Shown: positions 25,848-35,767, counted from the first letter of the stretch. The stretch: 64,000 nt of DNA from Sphingobacterium wenxiniae (GCF_900116225.1 NZ_FOZZ01000017.1:1-64000), one strand, 5' to 3'. Numbers and translations are program-made. Notes: generated by a model from the sequence alone, not told the origin.

Positions 25848-27077
25848 ATGAAAATATTGCATACGGGCGATTGGCATTTGGGCAAACGCCTGGATTTTTT
25901 TTCACGATTAGAAGAACAAAAAGAAGTATTAGACGAAATCTGTCATATAGCAGATCAGGAGCAAGTGGATGCTGTTATCGTAGCAGGCGATCTGTTTGAT
26001 GCTTATAACCCTCCGGTAGAAGCCATCGAACTGTTATATAAGACACTGCGTCGGCTGACAAATGGCGGTAAACGCCCTGTCATCGCCATCGCAGGCAACC
26101 ACGATAGTGCGGATCGTATTGATGCGCCTGATGTATTAGCAAGGGAATGTGGCATTCTATTTATCGGTTATCCCAACGCCAAACTCAATACCTTGCAGAT
26201 AGAAAACGGCTTCTCCATTACCCAGACAGACCACGGCTTTGTAGAGATCCAATTACCGCAATACAATTACCCATTAAGGGTGTTGACCACACCTTTCGCC
26301 AACGAATGGCGCCTTAAGCAGTTTTTGGGTATAGAGGATAAAGAACAACAGTTGCAGGAAGTGCTGCGGCAACGTTGGCAGGCCTTGACCGACACCTACT
26401 GTGATGAGCAGGGCGTCAATATGCTGACAGCCCATCTTTACATGCTACAGCGAGGGGGAGAAGTGCTGGAAGAGCCAGAAGGAGAGAAGCCTCTAAAAAT
26501 CGGGAATGCGGATATAGTTTATTCGGATAATATCCCCCGACAGATACAATATACCGCTTTGGGTCACTTGCATCGCTTTATTCCCATAGCCGGGCATGCG
26601 GCTCCCGTGATTTATGCAAGCAGTCCTTTGGCCTATTCCTTCTCAGAAGCCGGACAACAAAAATATGTGGTGGTGGTAGATGCTGTCCCTAACCATCAGG
26701 TGAGCTGCGAGAGGGTGGCATTGACCTCGGGAAGGCCCTTGCATCGCAAACGCTTCGTACAGATAGATGAAGCGGTAAGCTGGTTGCATGATAACCCCAA
26801 CGCTTTGGTAGAGTTGACCTTGGTCAGTGATACTTATCTGACATCCATGGATTTAAAACGGATACATGAAGCACATGATGGCATTATCCATATTATTCCT
26901 GTAGTGAAACAGGATACAGCTTCTTCCACAATGGCAACTAATAGTATTAACCTGGATCAGGACATCCAACAGCTTTTTCTGGATTATTTCCGATATAGGA
27001 CAGGACAGGAAGCCAATACGGAAATTATCGATTTGTTGCATGAAGTGATATACCACGAATCAGAAGAGGAGGACTAA
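25848..27077 (+). CDS. sbcD: Exonuclease subunit SbcD
   Basis: 409 residues. Metallophosphoesterase motifs for Mn-dependent nuclease activity stand in order: DWHLGK (residues 7-12), GDLFDAYNPP (45-54), GNHDS (about 80), later LTAHLYM and ALGHLHR. SbcCD opens DNA hairpins and removes protein-blocked ends. The gene ends two bases before the TTG start of sbcC, as in a classical sbcDC operon. Given the many long palindromes in this window, the substrate class is locally abundant. Confidence 0.95.
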   Translation: MKILHTGDWHLGKRLDFFSRLEEQKEVLDEICHIADQEQVDAVIVAGDLFDAYNPPVEAIELLYKTLRRLTNGGKRPVIAIAGNHDSADRIDAPDVLARECGILFIGYPNAKLNTLQIENGFSITQTDHGFVEIQLPQYNYPLRVLTTPFANEWRLKQFLGIEDKEQQLQEVLRQRWQALTDTYCDEQGVNMLTAHLYMLQRGGEVLEEPEGEKPLKIGNADIVYSDNIPRQIQYTALGHLHRFIPIAGHAAPVIYASSPLAYSFSEAGQQKYVVVVDAVPNHQVSCERVALTSGRPLHRKRFVQIDEAVSWLHDNPNALVELTLVSDTYLTSMDLKRIHEAHDGIIHIIPVVKQDTASSTMATNSINLDQDIQQLFLDYFRYRTGQEANTEIIDLLHEVIYHESEEED

Positions 27078-27079
27078 GT

Positions 27080-30000
27080 TTGTTACCATTATATTTAAGT
27101 ATAGAAGGATTATATTCCTACCAAGATAAGCAGGAGATCGATTTTACAAAGCTGACGGAAGCGGGATTATTCGGGATTTTTGGTAATGTAGGGTCAGGTA
27201 AATCATCCATTCTGGAAGCTATAAGCTTTGCTCTCTATGGCGAGACTGAGCGGTTGAATAAGCAGGAAAAGCGCACGTACAATATGCTCAACCTCAAATC
27301 GGATGCTGCGCGTATTGTGTTTGAATTCCTGAATTTTGAAAACTGCAAATTTCGTTTTGTTGCGCAATGGAAGCGACGCAAGAAATTTGAAGATACGACG
27401 ACCTTGGAACGCTATGCCTACGAATGGCTGGAGGAGGAATGGAAGCCCTTGGAATCAGCGGATGGAGCTTTGGTAACCCACCTCACTTACCCTAATTTCC
27501 GACGGACTATTATTATTCCACAAGGACAGTTCAAGGAGTTTCTGGAACTGAAAGGAAAAGACCGTTCGGAAATGATGAAAGATATCTTTCATCTGCAACG
27601 TTTCGACTTGGGAGGGAAAGTGTCGTATCTGCAACGACAGAATAACAGCCGATTGGATAATCTAAAGGGCGTGCTATCGGGTTTTGAAACTGTCAGTGCA
27701 GAAGTTATCGAAAGTAAGAAGACAGAGCTAGAAACGGCACAGGTACAATTGAAAACGGTACGAGAGGAAGTGCTGTCTTTGGAGGACCATTGTAAAAAAC
27801 TGAACGAAAGCCTGTCAAACAGAAAAGAACTATCTTTGAAAAAAGGGGAGTTACAACTTTTGCAGCAGCAACGCCCGAAGGTACAGCAGATGGAGACCGA
27901 TGTGCAGGTCTATGAACGGACCCAGCAGGTTTTTCGTGAATTGCTCAATCAGGCACAAACATTGAATAAGGATAAGGAGCAACTGACCCATAAGATTGAA
28001 CAACTGACCGCCAAAAAGCAGTATACTCTTGAACAGTTGGAACAAAAAGAACAGGAATGGAATGCGATTGCCGATGATTATAAACAGTTAGGCAGGTTTC
28101 GTGCAGAAATAGAAGATCTTAAATTATTAACCCTAAATAGACAGAGCGAACAACAGCGTGCTGTTTTGTTCAAAAGGTTGGAAGATGGAAAGCCATTCTT
28201 AGAGCAGGAGTTAAAGAACGAACAGGAAATCCAGGCACAGATTGTGGAAAAAGAACAGTTGATGGATTCCCTTCGGGAAAGCAAAGTGGATACGATGCTG
28301 TTATTAGCAATGGAAAATTGGTTCCAGACGCAAGATAACCTTTTGACGCAGACTGCCGAAGGGGAAAAACAGTTACGCGTTTTGGAAGAAGAGATTGTGG
28401 GTATTCAGCAGGAGTTTACTACGTTGTCTTTGAATACAGACACCTGGGAAACCCATCTTTCGGCAGAAGAAACCCGGTTACAACAAGAACTAAACGAATT
28501 ACAGCAAAGCATTATGCAGGTACAGGTGCAGGTAAAACTTTCTGAATTTGCAGAGAATCTCCATGAAGGTGATCCTTGTCCTTTATGTGGTGCTACCGAG
28601 CACCCCCATATCCGTCAAGGACATGACCTAGTGGACAAAATGCAGGAATTGAATAATCGAAAGATACAACTGCAACAGGAATTGGAGACGGTGAAACGTA
28701 ACTTCAATCAACTGAATCGTTCTTACGCACGTTTGAAGGATAAGTATAAACAACAAGAACAATGGAAAGCCACCTTGTCAGAGGGAGAGCAGAAGAAACA
28801 ACTTCACCTAGAGGCTTTTGTATGGGAAGGATTTTCCCCCTCAGATAGGTCTGCATTTCTATCGTACAAGGAACAGAGCCAAAACTCTGAAAGTAAAATC
28901 CGTGAAAATGAAATGGCAATCAAGACGTTACGTCAACAGTTGTTACAAAACCAGGGAAAAGTAGAAAAGTATAAAGCCACTCTGGCTGAGTTTGCACAAA
29001 AGATTACTGTTTTAGATGGTCTGGTACAGCAGAATAGGGGGCAGTTGCGGACTTTGCGTGAAGAAGATTTAGCAGAAAATAATGAGGAAACCTTGCAACA
29101 GCTCAAAGAGCAATTGGAAAGCAAAGTCCTTTTTTTGGAAGAAAGCTACTTGAGGTTATCGCAAACATTGCAGGATCTGAAAACAGGCTTTGCAGCGGTG
29201 AATGCCGAAAGAGCTGTAGCCAAGGAACAGTTTCAGCAGCTCTATCAACAACTGAACCAATGCCAATCCGAGATTTCAAACTTGTTGGTTGAGTACGGCT
29301 TTAACGATATTACCGAAGTACAACAGGTTCTGCGACGTAATTTGGATGTTGCTGCCATACGGAAAAACATCCATGAATTTCATGTGCAGTATGAAGTGCT
29401 CTTATCAAAAATCGAAGAGTTGGATAAACGTATAGCGGATGATGGTTTTACCGAAGATATTCATCGGGAGAAGACGGAACTGCTTACTCTAAAAAGGGAA
29501 GAACTGGAGTTGCAGATCAGGATAACGGGTGGATTGGAAAAAGAATGCGTGCGTCTGCAATCAGAGTTTGCACAGAAAGAAGCGCTATTGGAGGAATATG
29601 AGAAACTGAACCTGCGGAAGAGTAATCTTACTACATTGGAGAACCTGTTTCGTGGCGCTGGTTTTGTCAATTATGTATCCAGTATACACTTGCGCCAGCT
29701 CTGTGCGATTGCGAATCAACGTTTCCACCGATTGACAAAAAATAGTCTGAGCCTTACGGTCAATGAAAGCAACGAGTTTGAGGTCATAGATTACCTGAAC
29801 AATGGTTATGTACGCTCGGTTAAGACACTGTCGGGAGGGCAAAGCTTTCAAGCTTCTTTATGCCTTGCACTGGCTCTTGCGGAAAACATACAGGTATTGA
29901 ATAAGGCGGATAAGAACTTCTTCTTTATTGATGAAGGTTTCGGGACGCAGGATCGGGAGAGTATCAATACCGTATTTGAAACCTTGCAGTACCTACACAA

Positions 30001-30115
30001 GGAAAATCGTATTGTTGGTATTATCTCCCATGTGGATGAGTTGAAAGAACGCATTCCGAAATCCATTACCGTTGTGAACGATATGGAAAAGGGTAGTCAA
30101 ATTAGGTTTAACTAA
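27080..30115 (+). CDS. sbcC: Exonuclease subunit SbcC (Rad50-like ATPase)
   Basis: 1011 residues beginning with TTG at 27080 (MLPLYLSIEGLYSYQ), two bases after sbcD. N-terminal Walker A GNVGSGKSSILEAI, Q-loop region IIIPQGQFKEFLEL, very long Gln/Glu/Leu-rich coiled coils (about 170-490 and 540-860) separated by the zinc hook CPLC (GDPCPLCGATEHPH), and C-terminal signature LSGGQSFQASLCLALALAE with Walker B FFFIDEGFG. It dimerises through the hook and gates the SbcD nuclease. Confidence 0.95.
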   Translation: MLPLYLSIEGLYSYQDKQEIDFTKLTEAGLFGIFGNVGSGKSSILEAISFALYGETERLNKQEKRTYNMLNLKSDAARIVFEFLNFENCKFRFVAQWKRRKKFEDTTTLERYAYEWLEEEWKPLESADGALVTHLTYPNFRRTIIIPQGQFKEFLELKGKDRSEMMKDIFHLQRFDLGGKVSYLQRQNNSRLDNLKGVLSGFETVSAEVIESKKTELETAQVQLKTVREEVLSLEDHCKKLNESLSNRKELSLKKGELQLLQQQRPKVQQMETDVQVYERTQQVFRELLNQAQTLNKDKEQLTHKIEQLTAKKQYTLEQLEQKEQEWNAIADDYKQLGRFRAEIEDLKLLTLNRQSEQQRAVLFKRLEDGKPFLEQELKNEQEIQAQIVEKEQLMDSLRESKVDTMLLLAMENWFQTQDNLLTQTAEGEKQLRVLEEEIVGIQQEFTTLSLNTDTWETHLSAEETRLQQELNELQQSIMQVQVQVKLSEFAENLHEGDPCPLCGATEHPHIRQGHDLVDKMQELNNRKIQLQQELETVKRNFNQLNRSYARLKDKYKQQEQWKATLSEGEQKKQLHLEAFVWEGFSPSDRSAFLSYKEQSQNSESKIRENEMAIKTLRQQLLQNQGKVEKYKATLAEFAQKITVLDGLVQQNRGQLRTLREEDLAENNEETLQQLKEQLESKVLFLEESYLRLSQTLQDLKTGFAAVNAERAVAKEQFQQLYQQLNQCQSEISNLLVEYGFNDITEVQQVLRRNLDVAAIRKNIHEFHVQYEVLLSKIEELDKRIADDGFTEDIHREKTELLTLKREELELQIRITGGLEKECVRLQSEFAQKEALLEEYEKLNLRKSNLTTLENLFRGAGFVNYVSSIHLRQLCAIANQRFHRLTKNSLSLTVNESNEFEVIDYLNNGYVRSVKTLSGGQSFQASLCLALALAENIQVLNKADKNFFFIDEGFGTQDRESINTVFETLQYLHKENRIVGIISHVDELKERIPKSITVVNDMEKGSQIRFN

Positions 30116-30179
30116 AAATAAAATAGGTTATATCATATTTACAGGTTATTGCTTAACTTGCTTATGTAAATCTTAATTT

Positions 30180-31685
30180 ATGAATGTATACGAACTAATC
30201 TCGATCGGATTGTACATGTTGCTTATGATTCTCATAGGTGTGTACTCATATCGCAAATCCAATAACAATTCCGATGAGTTTTTAATTGGTGGCCGACAAA
30301 TGGGGGCTGCTGTCACCGCACTTTCAGCAGGAGCTGCAGATATGAGCGGATGGCTATTGATGGGACTGCCCGGAGCGATGTATATTTCGGGTTTATCGGC
30401 TTCTTGGATTGCAATAGGCCTTACCATTGGCGCATTTCTGAATTACATCCTGGTAGCACCACGGCTACGTGCTTATACAGAGGTAGCAAGCAATTCTATT
30501 ACTATTCCGGTATTCTTCGAGAACCGTTTTCGTGATAAATCCCGCCTTCTGAAGATAACTTCCAGTTTGCTGATCCTGATATTTTTTACGCTGTATACCT
30601 CATCAGGTATGGTAGCAGGCGGACGTTTGTTCGAATCGGCTTTTGGTATGGATTACCATATGGGATTACTTACTACGAGTCTCGTGGTTGTACTGTACAC
30701 CTTTTTGGGCGGTTTCCTCGCGGTGAGTTTAACCGATTTTGTACAGGGAGCAATTATGGTCTTGGCTCTTATTGTACTACCAATTGTACTATTTACAGAG
30801 ATAGGGGGAGTATCGGAGACATTTGATATTATAGAAAATAAGAGGTCGACCTATCTGCAGCTTTTTCAAGGAACGACCACAATAGGTATTATTTCACTCT
30901 TAGCATGGGGACTGGGGTATTTTGGTCAACCGCATATCTTAGTTCGTTTTATGGCGATCGATAAAATAAGCGATCTAACCAAAGCACGCCGTATCGGTAT
31001 TACCTGGATGATTTTCACTGTTGGTGGGGCCATGCTGGTTGGGCTTTTGGGAATAGCGTATCTATATAAATATGACCAAGCAACAATGGCGCAGTTTGAT
31101 GGATCCAAAGCCTATGCGGAAACAATTTTTATTCACTTATCGCGCGTTCTCTTTCATCCCTTAATTGGTGGTTTTCTGCTTTCCGCTATTTTGGCAGCGG
31201 TGATGAGTACGATTTCTTCTCAGCTATTGGTGACTTCCAGTTCATTGACGGAAGATATTTATCGTGAGTTTATCAATAAAGAAGCTTCTCCTAAGCGCCT
31301 GTTGTTGATTAGCCGTTTGTCCGTATTAATTGTGGCAGTAATAGCCTATGTATTATCCATTGTCCCAAAAGACAGTATCCTGAATCTGGTAGGGAATGCC
31401 TGGGCAGGATTTGGAGCGGCTTTTGGCCCTGTGATTTTGCTGAGCCTACTATGGAAAAAATCCACCAAATGGGGAGCTTTGGCCGGAATGTTGGTCGGAG
31501 CAATCACGGTATTGGCTTGGGTATATGTGCCGCATAATTACAAAGATGTCTATGAGATGATACCGGGCTTTACACTAGCTATAGTGACGAACGTTATTGT
31601 GTCTCTAATGACCTATAAGCTGGATACGGAAATTATGGAGGAATTTGCGGAAGTAGAGCGCTTAATAAAAGACAAAACAAGGTAA
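30180..31685 (+). CDS. putP: Sodium/proline symporter
   Basis: 501 residues, about 13 membrane segments, SSS family. Diagnostic stretches: DEFLIGGRQMGAAVTALSAGAADMSGWLLMG split over TM1-2 with the Na+/proline-binding core, TSSGMVAGGRLFESAFG, FLGGFLAVSLTDFVQG, and GYFGQPHILVRFMAI. All are close to PutP. It imports proline with Na+, either as nutrient or osmoprotectant; together with the glucosylglycerol operon it would serve osmotic adaptation, which is inference. No putA lies nearby. Confidence 0.9.
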   Translation: MNVYELISIGLYMLLMILIGVYSYRKSNNNSDEFLIGGRQMGAAVTALSAGAADMSGWLLMGLPGAMYISGLSASWIAIGLTIGAFLNYILVAPRLRAYTEVASNSITIPVFFENRFRDKSRLLKITSSLLILIFFTLYTSSGMVAGGRLFESAFGMDYHMGLLTTSLVVVLYTFLGGFLAVSLTDFVQGAIMVLALIVLPIVLFTEIGGVSETFDIIENKRSTYLQLFQGTTTIGIISLLAWGLGYFGQPHILVRFMAIDKISDLTKARRIGITWMIFTVGGAMLVGLLGIAYLYKYDQATMAQFDGSKAYAETIFIHLSRVLFHPLIGGFLLSAILAAVMSTISSQLLVTSSSLTEDIYREFINKEASPKRLLLISRLSVLIVAVIAYVLSIVPKDSILNLVGNAWAGFGAAFGPVILLSLLWKKSTKWGALAGMLVGAITVLAWVYVPHNYKDVYEMIPGFTLAIVTNVIVSLMTYKLDTEIMEEFAEVERLIKDKTR

Positions 31686-31692
31686 TTTGTTT

Positions 31693-31700
31693 TACCTTTG
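31693..31700 (+). promoter_or_regulatory. Promoter -7 box of ispD, possibly leaderless
   Basis: TACCTTTG (TAnnTTTG) ends 6 bp before the ATG at 31707, so by the +5 spacing seen at rnpB the transcript would begin one or two bases ahead of the start codon. Confidence 0.5.
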
Positions 31701-31706
31701 CGCTAT

Positions 31707-32405
31707 ATGTATAAGAAATATGCCATCATTGTAGCAGGAGGTTTTGGAAGTAGGATGGGGAGTACTCTACCTAAACAATATCTCCTATTAGCTGGCAAAC
31801 CGGTATTGATGCATACTATTCGCCAATTCGCCGTATGTGGTGAAGAGTTGGAAATTGTGGTCGTTATCCATCCGGAAATGAATGGATACTGGAAGGAACT
31901 GTGCGGGACGTATGGCTTTGATGTGCCGCATCATGTGGTGTACGGTGGCGATACTCGTTTTCAAAGTGTGAAACGGGGTGTGGATTTTGTTTTGCAGCAG
32001 ACTGACGACATAGCGAAAACCCTTATCAGCATACATGATGCTGCACGTCCTTTGGTGACAACCGAAATTATCCGAAAATCTTTTTGTGAAACAACCGATA
32101 AGAAAGCCTGCATTGTTGCCGTTCCAAGTATCAACTCTGTACGGGAAGGTGACAGCACGGAAAATATAGCCAAAGATCGCTCCCGGATATGGATGGTACA
32201 GACTCCCCAGACCTTTACAGCTGATCTTTTGCAACAGGCTTTTCTCCAAGGGGAATCCCCGGTCTTTACGGACGATGCTTCTGTCGTTGAGCAATTAGGC
32301 CAACGCATATATATCATTGAGGGCGATTATCGAAACATAAAAATCACCTATCCCGAGGACATCGAGCTTGCTAAACTTTACATGGATACATTGGAGAGGC
32401 GTTAA
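31707..32405 (+). CDS. ispD: 2-C-methyl-D-erythritol 4-phosphate cytidylyltransferase
   Basis: 232 residues from ATG 31707 (MYKKYAIIVAGG); a TTG at 31698 falls inside the -7 box. IspD makes CDP-methylerythritol in the MEP isoprenoid pathway. Seen: nucleotide-binding AGGFGSRMGSTLPKQY, VVYGGDTRFQSVKRG, the ISIHDAARPLVT signature, QTPQTFTADLL and DDASVVEQLGQRIYIIEGD. ispF is not adjacent. Convergent with the unknown gene at 32428. Confidence 0.95.
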   Translation: MYKKYAIIVAGGFGSRMGSTLPKQYLLLAGKPVLMHTIRQFAVCGEELEIVVVIHPEMNGYWKELCGTYGFDVPHHVVYGGDTRFQSVKRGVDFVLQQTDDIAKTLISIHDAARPLVTTEIIRKSFCETTDKKACIVAVPSINSVREGDSTENIAKDRSRIWMVQTPQTFTADLLQQAFLQGESPVFTDDASVVEQLGQRIYIIEGDYRNIKITYPEDIELAKLYMDTLERR

Positions 32406-32427
32406 TCTCTTCTCAAAGAATTCAACA

Positions 32428-32808
32428 TTAATGTATTTTTGGGCTGTCTAATAGATCTGTCACATAGCCTAAAACTTCCTGTTCTGTGTAGCCATCTTCC
32501 AGCATAGAAAAAGTGAGATACGTAGCATAAATTTCCGCACTGAAAACCACATGCTTATCGGAAATGATTTTATCAATGGTTTCTTCGTAAACCTCAATGC
32601 CGATATGTTGAAGTTCATTGTGCAGATTGGTGGAAATAGTTTGATGATCCTCACCCGATGCAAAGGCTACAATGATATGCAAGATGAGTTGATCTAAAAT
32701 CTCCGGTGCGATACTCTCGGCCTTTTCGCCATAGTCTTTAATATCCACTCTTTGCCTTGCACTCTTGACAATCTTATCCCAAATGAGGTATTCTGTTGTG
32801 GTATGCAT
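32428..32808 (-). CDS. Conserved protein of unknown function
   Basis: 126 residues, predicted largely alpha-helical and acidic, with no signal peptide or membrane segment. Segments such as EILDQLILHIIVAFASGED and AEIYATYLTFSMLEDGYTEQ look like a compact helical bundle. I do not recognise a family. It is convergent with ispD (22-bp gap) and divergent from the DUF2851 gene. Real coding is supported by good amino-acid composition and a complete frame with an ATG start. Confidence 0.65.
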   Translation of the reverse strand: MHTTTEYLIWDKIVKSARQRVDIKDYGEKAESIAPEILDQLILHIIVAFASGEDHQTISTNLHNELQHIGIEVYEETIDKIISDKHVVFSAEIYATYLTFSMLEDGYTEQEVLGYVTDLLDSPKIH

Positions 32809-32908
32809 AATTATAGTGTTTACAATTTAGGTTTAAATATATTGAAAAGTGGGCAAATAGACAAATTGTTTTATTAATTTTATGGCTGTTTGTCTAATTT
32901 AATAAAGC

Positions 32909-34189
32909 ATGAAGATTCCAGAAGAATTTCTACATTTCGTCTGGCAGTTTAGGCTATTTAACCAATTCGAACTGTTGAGCCAATCCGGAGAGCCGATCCG
33001 TGTATTGGAAGTTGGAATGCCCAATAGAGATGCCGGACCAGATTTTCTTTTTGCCAAAATACGTATAGGACAGACCGATTGGGTCGGTCATGTGGAGATA
33101 CATGTAGATGCGAAGGATTGGGAAAGGCATGGCCATGGGCAGGATCCAGCCTATAACAATGTAGTTTTGCATATTATATGGCAAAATGAATATACCGCTA
33201 ACCGCCAGGATGGCACCACGATTCCGACATTAAATATTCAACCTTATGTGGATATGAATCTTCTCTATCGGTATCACGAAATTATAGAAAACCTAACGTG
33301 GATTCCGTGTGAAAAAATGATGTCGGAGGTTCCCGAAATGATTAAGACAAATACCTTGCAACGTATGCTGGTCGAACGTTTGGAAGAGCGTTGTCTACTT
33401 ATAGAGAAATTGCATTTGGAATTTCAAGGTGATTGGGAACGCATTCTGTTCATTTTACTTTGTCGGAGTTTTGGGATGAAAGTCAATAGCGAAGTGTTTG
33501 TGAATTTAGGTAAGATGGTCAACCCGATGTTGTTGCGAAAATATAGAGAACAACCGGAAAAGATAGAAGCAATATTGTTTGGGCAGAGTGGATTGCTGCC
33601 CGGGAATATCTCCGACGAATATGAAGATAGGTTAAAAAGGGAATATGCTTATTTGAAACAGCTCCATCAACTCGAGGAGATAGAGCTTGTGTCTTGGCGT
33701 TTTATGCGTATGCGGCCCTACAATTTTCCAACCTATAGGCTTGCACAGTTGTCGGCATTGTATACGGTCTATCCCTCTCTATTTTCTGTGATTATGGAGG
33801 TTGGAAATATTGCTGTATTTAAAGAAAACCTTTCGCGTATTAAAGCATCGGCTTTTTGGGAAACACATTTTCGCTTTGGAAAAACTTCTCCAGCCCATAA
33901 TACCCAGCTAACTAAGGTTTTTATTGAGCACATTGTTATCAATGTTTTTGCTCCGATACTTTTTTCCTATGGTAAATCTGTGGATAGGGCAGATTTCCAA
34001 GAAAGAGCTATAGCTTGGTTAGAGAATTGTGCTGTGGAGGATAATGCAATCCTCCGAAAATTTAAAGAAATAGGCTTGCGGGCTTTTTCTGCTGCAGAAT
34101 CACAGGCCGCTCTCCATCTCAAAAAGCACTATTGTGATGCAAAAGGCTGTTTGCAGTGCATGATTGGCCTAAAATTGATGAAAATCTAA
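32909..34189 (+). CDS. DUF2851 family protein
   Basis: 426 residues. The start FLHFVWQFRLFNQFELLSQSG and NRDAGPDFLFAKIRIGQTDW, then VGHVEIHVDAKDWERHGH, match DUF2851, a Bacteroidota family whose N-terminal half looks like a restriction-endonuclease-type core (G-x-D ... E-x-H), an observation only. A C-terminal CDAKGCLQC cluster could bind a metal. Function unknown. The stop codon overlaps that of the convergent ankyrin gene by 4 bp. Confidence 0.85.
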   Translation: MKIPEEFLHFVWQFRLFNQFELLSQSGEPIRVLEVGMPNRDAGPDFLFAKIRIGQTDWVGHVEIHVDAKDWERHGHGQDPAYNNVVLHIIWQNEYTANRQDGTTIPTLNIQPYVDMNLLYRYHEIIENLTWIPCEKMMSEVPEMIKTNTLQRMLVERLEERCLLIEKLHLEFQGDWERILFILLCRSFGMKVNSEVFVNLGKMVNPMLLRKYREQPEKIEAILFGQSGLLPGNISDEYEDRLKREYAYLKQLHQLEEIELVSWRFMRMRPYNFPTYRLAQLSALYTVYPSLFSVIMEVGNIAVFKENLSRIKASAFWETHFRFGKTSPAHNTQLTKVFIEHIVINVFAPILFSYGKSVDRADFQERAIAWLENCAVEDNAILRKFKEIGLRAFSAAESQAALHLKKHYCDAKGCLQCMIGLKLMKI

Positions 34190-34845
34190 TTTACATGTAG
34201 GATCTCAGCAATTTCTTTATGACCTTTTTCTAAAGCTAAATCTGAAGCAGTCATACCATAATCGGTCTTGATGCTGATATCTGCACCGTTTTCCAACAAC
34301 AGAATAATCATGTCTATATTTCCCTGTTGTGCGGCAAGGTGCAATGGTGTGATGCGTGAGTTCTGTACCACATTTACTTCGGCTCCTGATTCTAAAAGCA
34401 TCTTGGCTATGTTGTTGTATTGTCCACTTAACGCAGTATGCAATGGATAGACACTGTAGCCGTTTTGCGAACAGATATTCGGATCAGCATGTTTGGTCAA
34501 CAATATCCGTACGATGTCTTCTTGGCCAAAGTGTGTTCCGATTCCCAAAGGGGTAAAACCATGTGTTGAGATTTCGTCCACGACCTCCGGGAGTTGTTTA
34601 AGCATCATTTCCACATGTTCTGTCAAACCGATAGCACAGGCTTCATGTATAGTGATTGTCGTTAAATGATTGAGTATGGTTTTGATAACCTGATCTTTAT
34701 GATAATAACAAGCTAACAGCAAAGGAGAGATTTCATGGCTCGTCTTTTCGCGTAGCAACTCCGGTTGATTTGTCAATAGGATCTCTAAATCGTGGTGGTT
34801 TCCCGTTTCAATATACTCTTCTAACTTCAGTAAGCTCATCGACAT
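34186..34845 (-). CDS. Ankyrin-repeat protein
   Basis: 219 residues, almost entirely ankyrin repeats of about 33 residues: clear units are GFTPLGIGTHFGQEDIVRIL, YPLHTALSGQYNNIAKMLLE, TPLHLAAQQGNIDMIILLLE and MTASDLALEKGHKEIAEIL. No signal peptide or catalytic domain, so a cytoplasmic protein-interaction module. Its end overlaps the DUF2851 gene (convergent). Partner unknown. Confidence 0.88.
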   Translation of the reverse strand: MSMSLLKLEEYIETGNHHDLEILLTNQPELLREKTSHEISPLLLACYYHKDQVIKTILNHLTTITIHEACAIGLTEHVEMMLKQLPEVVDEISTHGFTPLGIGTHFGQEDIVRILLTKHADPNICSQNGYSVYPLHTALSGQYNNIAKMLLESGAEVNVVQNSRITPLHLAAQQGNIDMIILLLENGADISIKTDYGMTASDLALEKGHKEIAEILHVN

Positions 34846-35068
34846 TATACTTTGTCACGAAATAAGTAAAAAAATACGAAAACTGAGGGAATTGTTAATA
34901 ACATTTACTTTGTTAATAATCGATAAGTTGAAATTATATCAAGTCCTATAAGAGCAAAATAGATGGAATATAATGAAGTAACACTGTCAATTGTAGTAAT
35001 TTTTCTACAAATACAAAGGAAGTCACAGAAAATGTTTTAAAAAATAGATTTTAGTTGGCATTTTTGTA

Positions 35069-35093
35069 ATGCCCTTCCCAGGGGCATGTTTTT
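35069..35093 (+). terminator. Intrinsic terminator-like hairpin, first of a tandem pair
   Basis: ATGCCC (35069-35074) pairs with GGGCAT (35082-35087), followed by GTTTTT. No plus-strand gene ends nearby; together with the next hairpin it may terminate an unannotated RNA from the 310-bp gap 34846-35155. Confidence 0.5.
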
Positions 35094-35106
35094 CATAGGT
35101 AGATGT

Positions 35107-35138
35107 AGGGTCGAATAGAATCTATTCGACCCTTTTTT
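35107..35138 (+). terminator. Strong intrinsic terminator, second of a tandem pair
   Basis: AGGGTCGAATAGA (35107-35119) and its exact reverse complement 35121-35133 make a 13-bp arm pair, followed by six T. It stands just upstream of the ubiX promoter. Confidence 0.8.
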
Positions 35139-35140
35139 AT

Positions 35141-35148
35141 TAGCTTTG
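35141..35148 (+). promoter_or_regulatory. Promoter -7 box of ubiX, possibly leaderless
   Basis: TAGCTTTG (TAnnTTTG) ends 7 bp before the ATG at 35156, predicting a start at about 35153 and almost no leader. Its -33 region would overlap the terminator hairpin. Confidence 0.5.
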
Positions 35149-35155
35149 TTCACGT

Positions 35156-35737
35156 ATGACGCAGAAAAGAAAAATAGTTGTAGCCATTACTGGAGCCAGT
35201 GGGTCTATTTATGCCAAAGTGCTGTTAGATAAGCTTGCCACTTTGGAGAATCAGATTGCCGAAGTGGGCATTGTTATGTCTGATAATGCAAAAGATGTAT
35301 GGACTTTTGAATTGCAGAACGACTCCTATAAAGATTATCCTTTTACATTTTACAGCAAGCACGATTTTATGGCACCTTTTGCCTCTGGTTCGGCAAAATT
35401 TGACACGATGATCGTATGTCCTTGCTCGATGGGAACGTTGGCTCGTATTGCCCAAGGGATTTCATCGGACTTGACGACACGTGCAGCAGACGTTATTCTC
35501 AAAGAACGCCGTAGATTGGTCCTTGTGGCCCGTGAGACTCCACTTAGCAGCATTCATATCAAGAATATGGATATGGTTACGCAAGCAGGAGGCATTATAT
35601 GCCCGGCAAGTCCGTCTTTCTATAGTGTACCTAAGACTTTTGAGGAATTGGCGGCTACGGTTGTTGATCGTATATTGTCTTTATGTGATATCCATGTCGA
35701 TAGTTACAGTTGGGGTAGTGAGCAAAAAAACCTGTAA
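35156..35737 (+). CDS. ubiX: Flavin prenyltransferase UbiX
   Basis: 193 residues. UbiX joins dimethylallyl phosphate to FMN to make the prenylated flavin used by UbiD decarboxylases. Motifs: VVAITGASGSIYAKVLL for the FMN phosphate, CPCSMGTLARIAQGISSDL with the conserved Ser/Cys, DVILKERRRLVLVARETPLS and PASPSFYSVPKT near the end. No ubiD gene is in the window. Starts immediately after a -7 box. Bacteroidota generally make menaquinone, so the UbiD partner may act in another decarboxylation. Confidence 0.95.
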   Translation: MTQKRKIVVAITGASGSIYAKVLLDKLATLENQIAEVGIVMSDNAKDVWTFELQNDSYKDYPFTFYSKHDFMAPFASGSAKFDTMIVCPCSMGTLARIAQGISSDLTTRAADVILKERRRLVLVARETPLSSIHIKNMDMVTQAGGIICPASPSFYSVPKTFEELAATVVDRILSLCDIHVDSYSWGSEQKNL

Positions 35738-35767
35738 AATTTAAAACGGGGGTATAGATTTATTTTG

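Noticed and set aside
34846..35069. Firm 6S RNA call
   Set aside because: Could not identify the conserved central bubble and closing stem; kept only as an unnamed candidate transcript.
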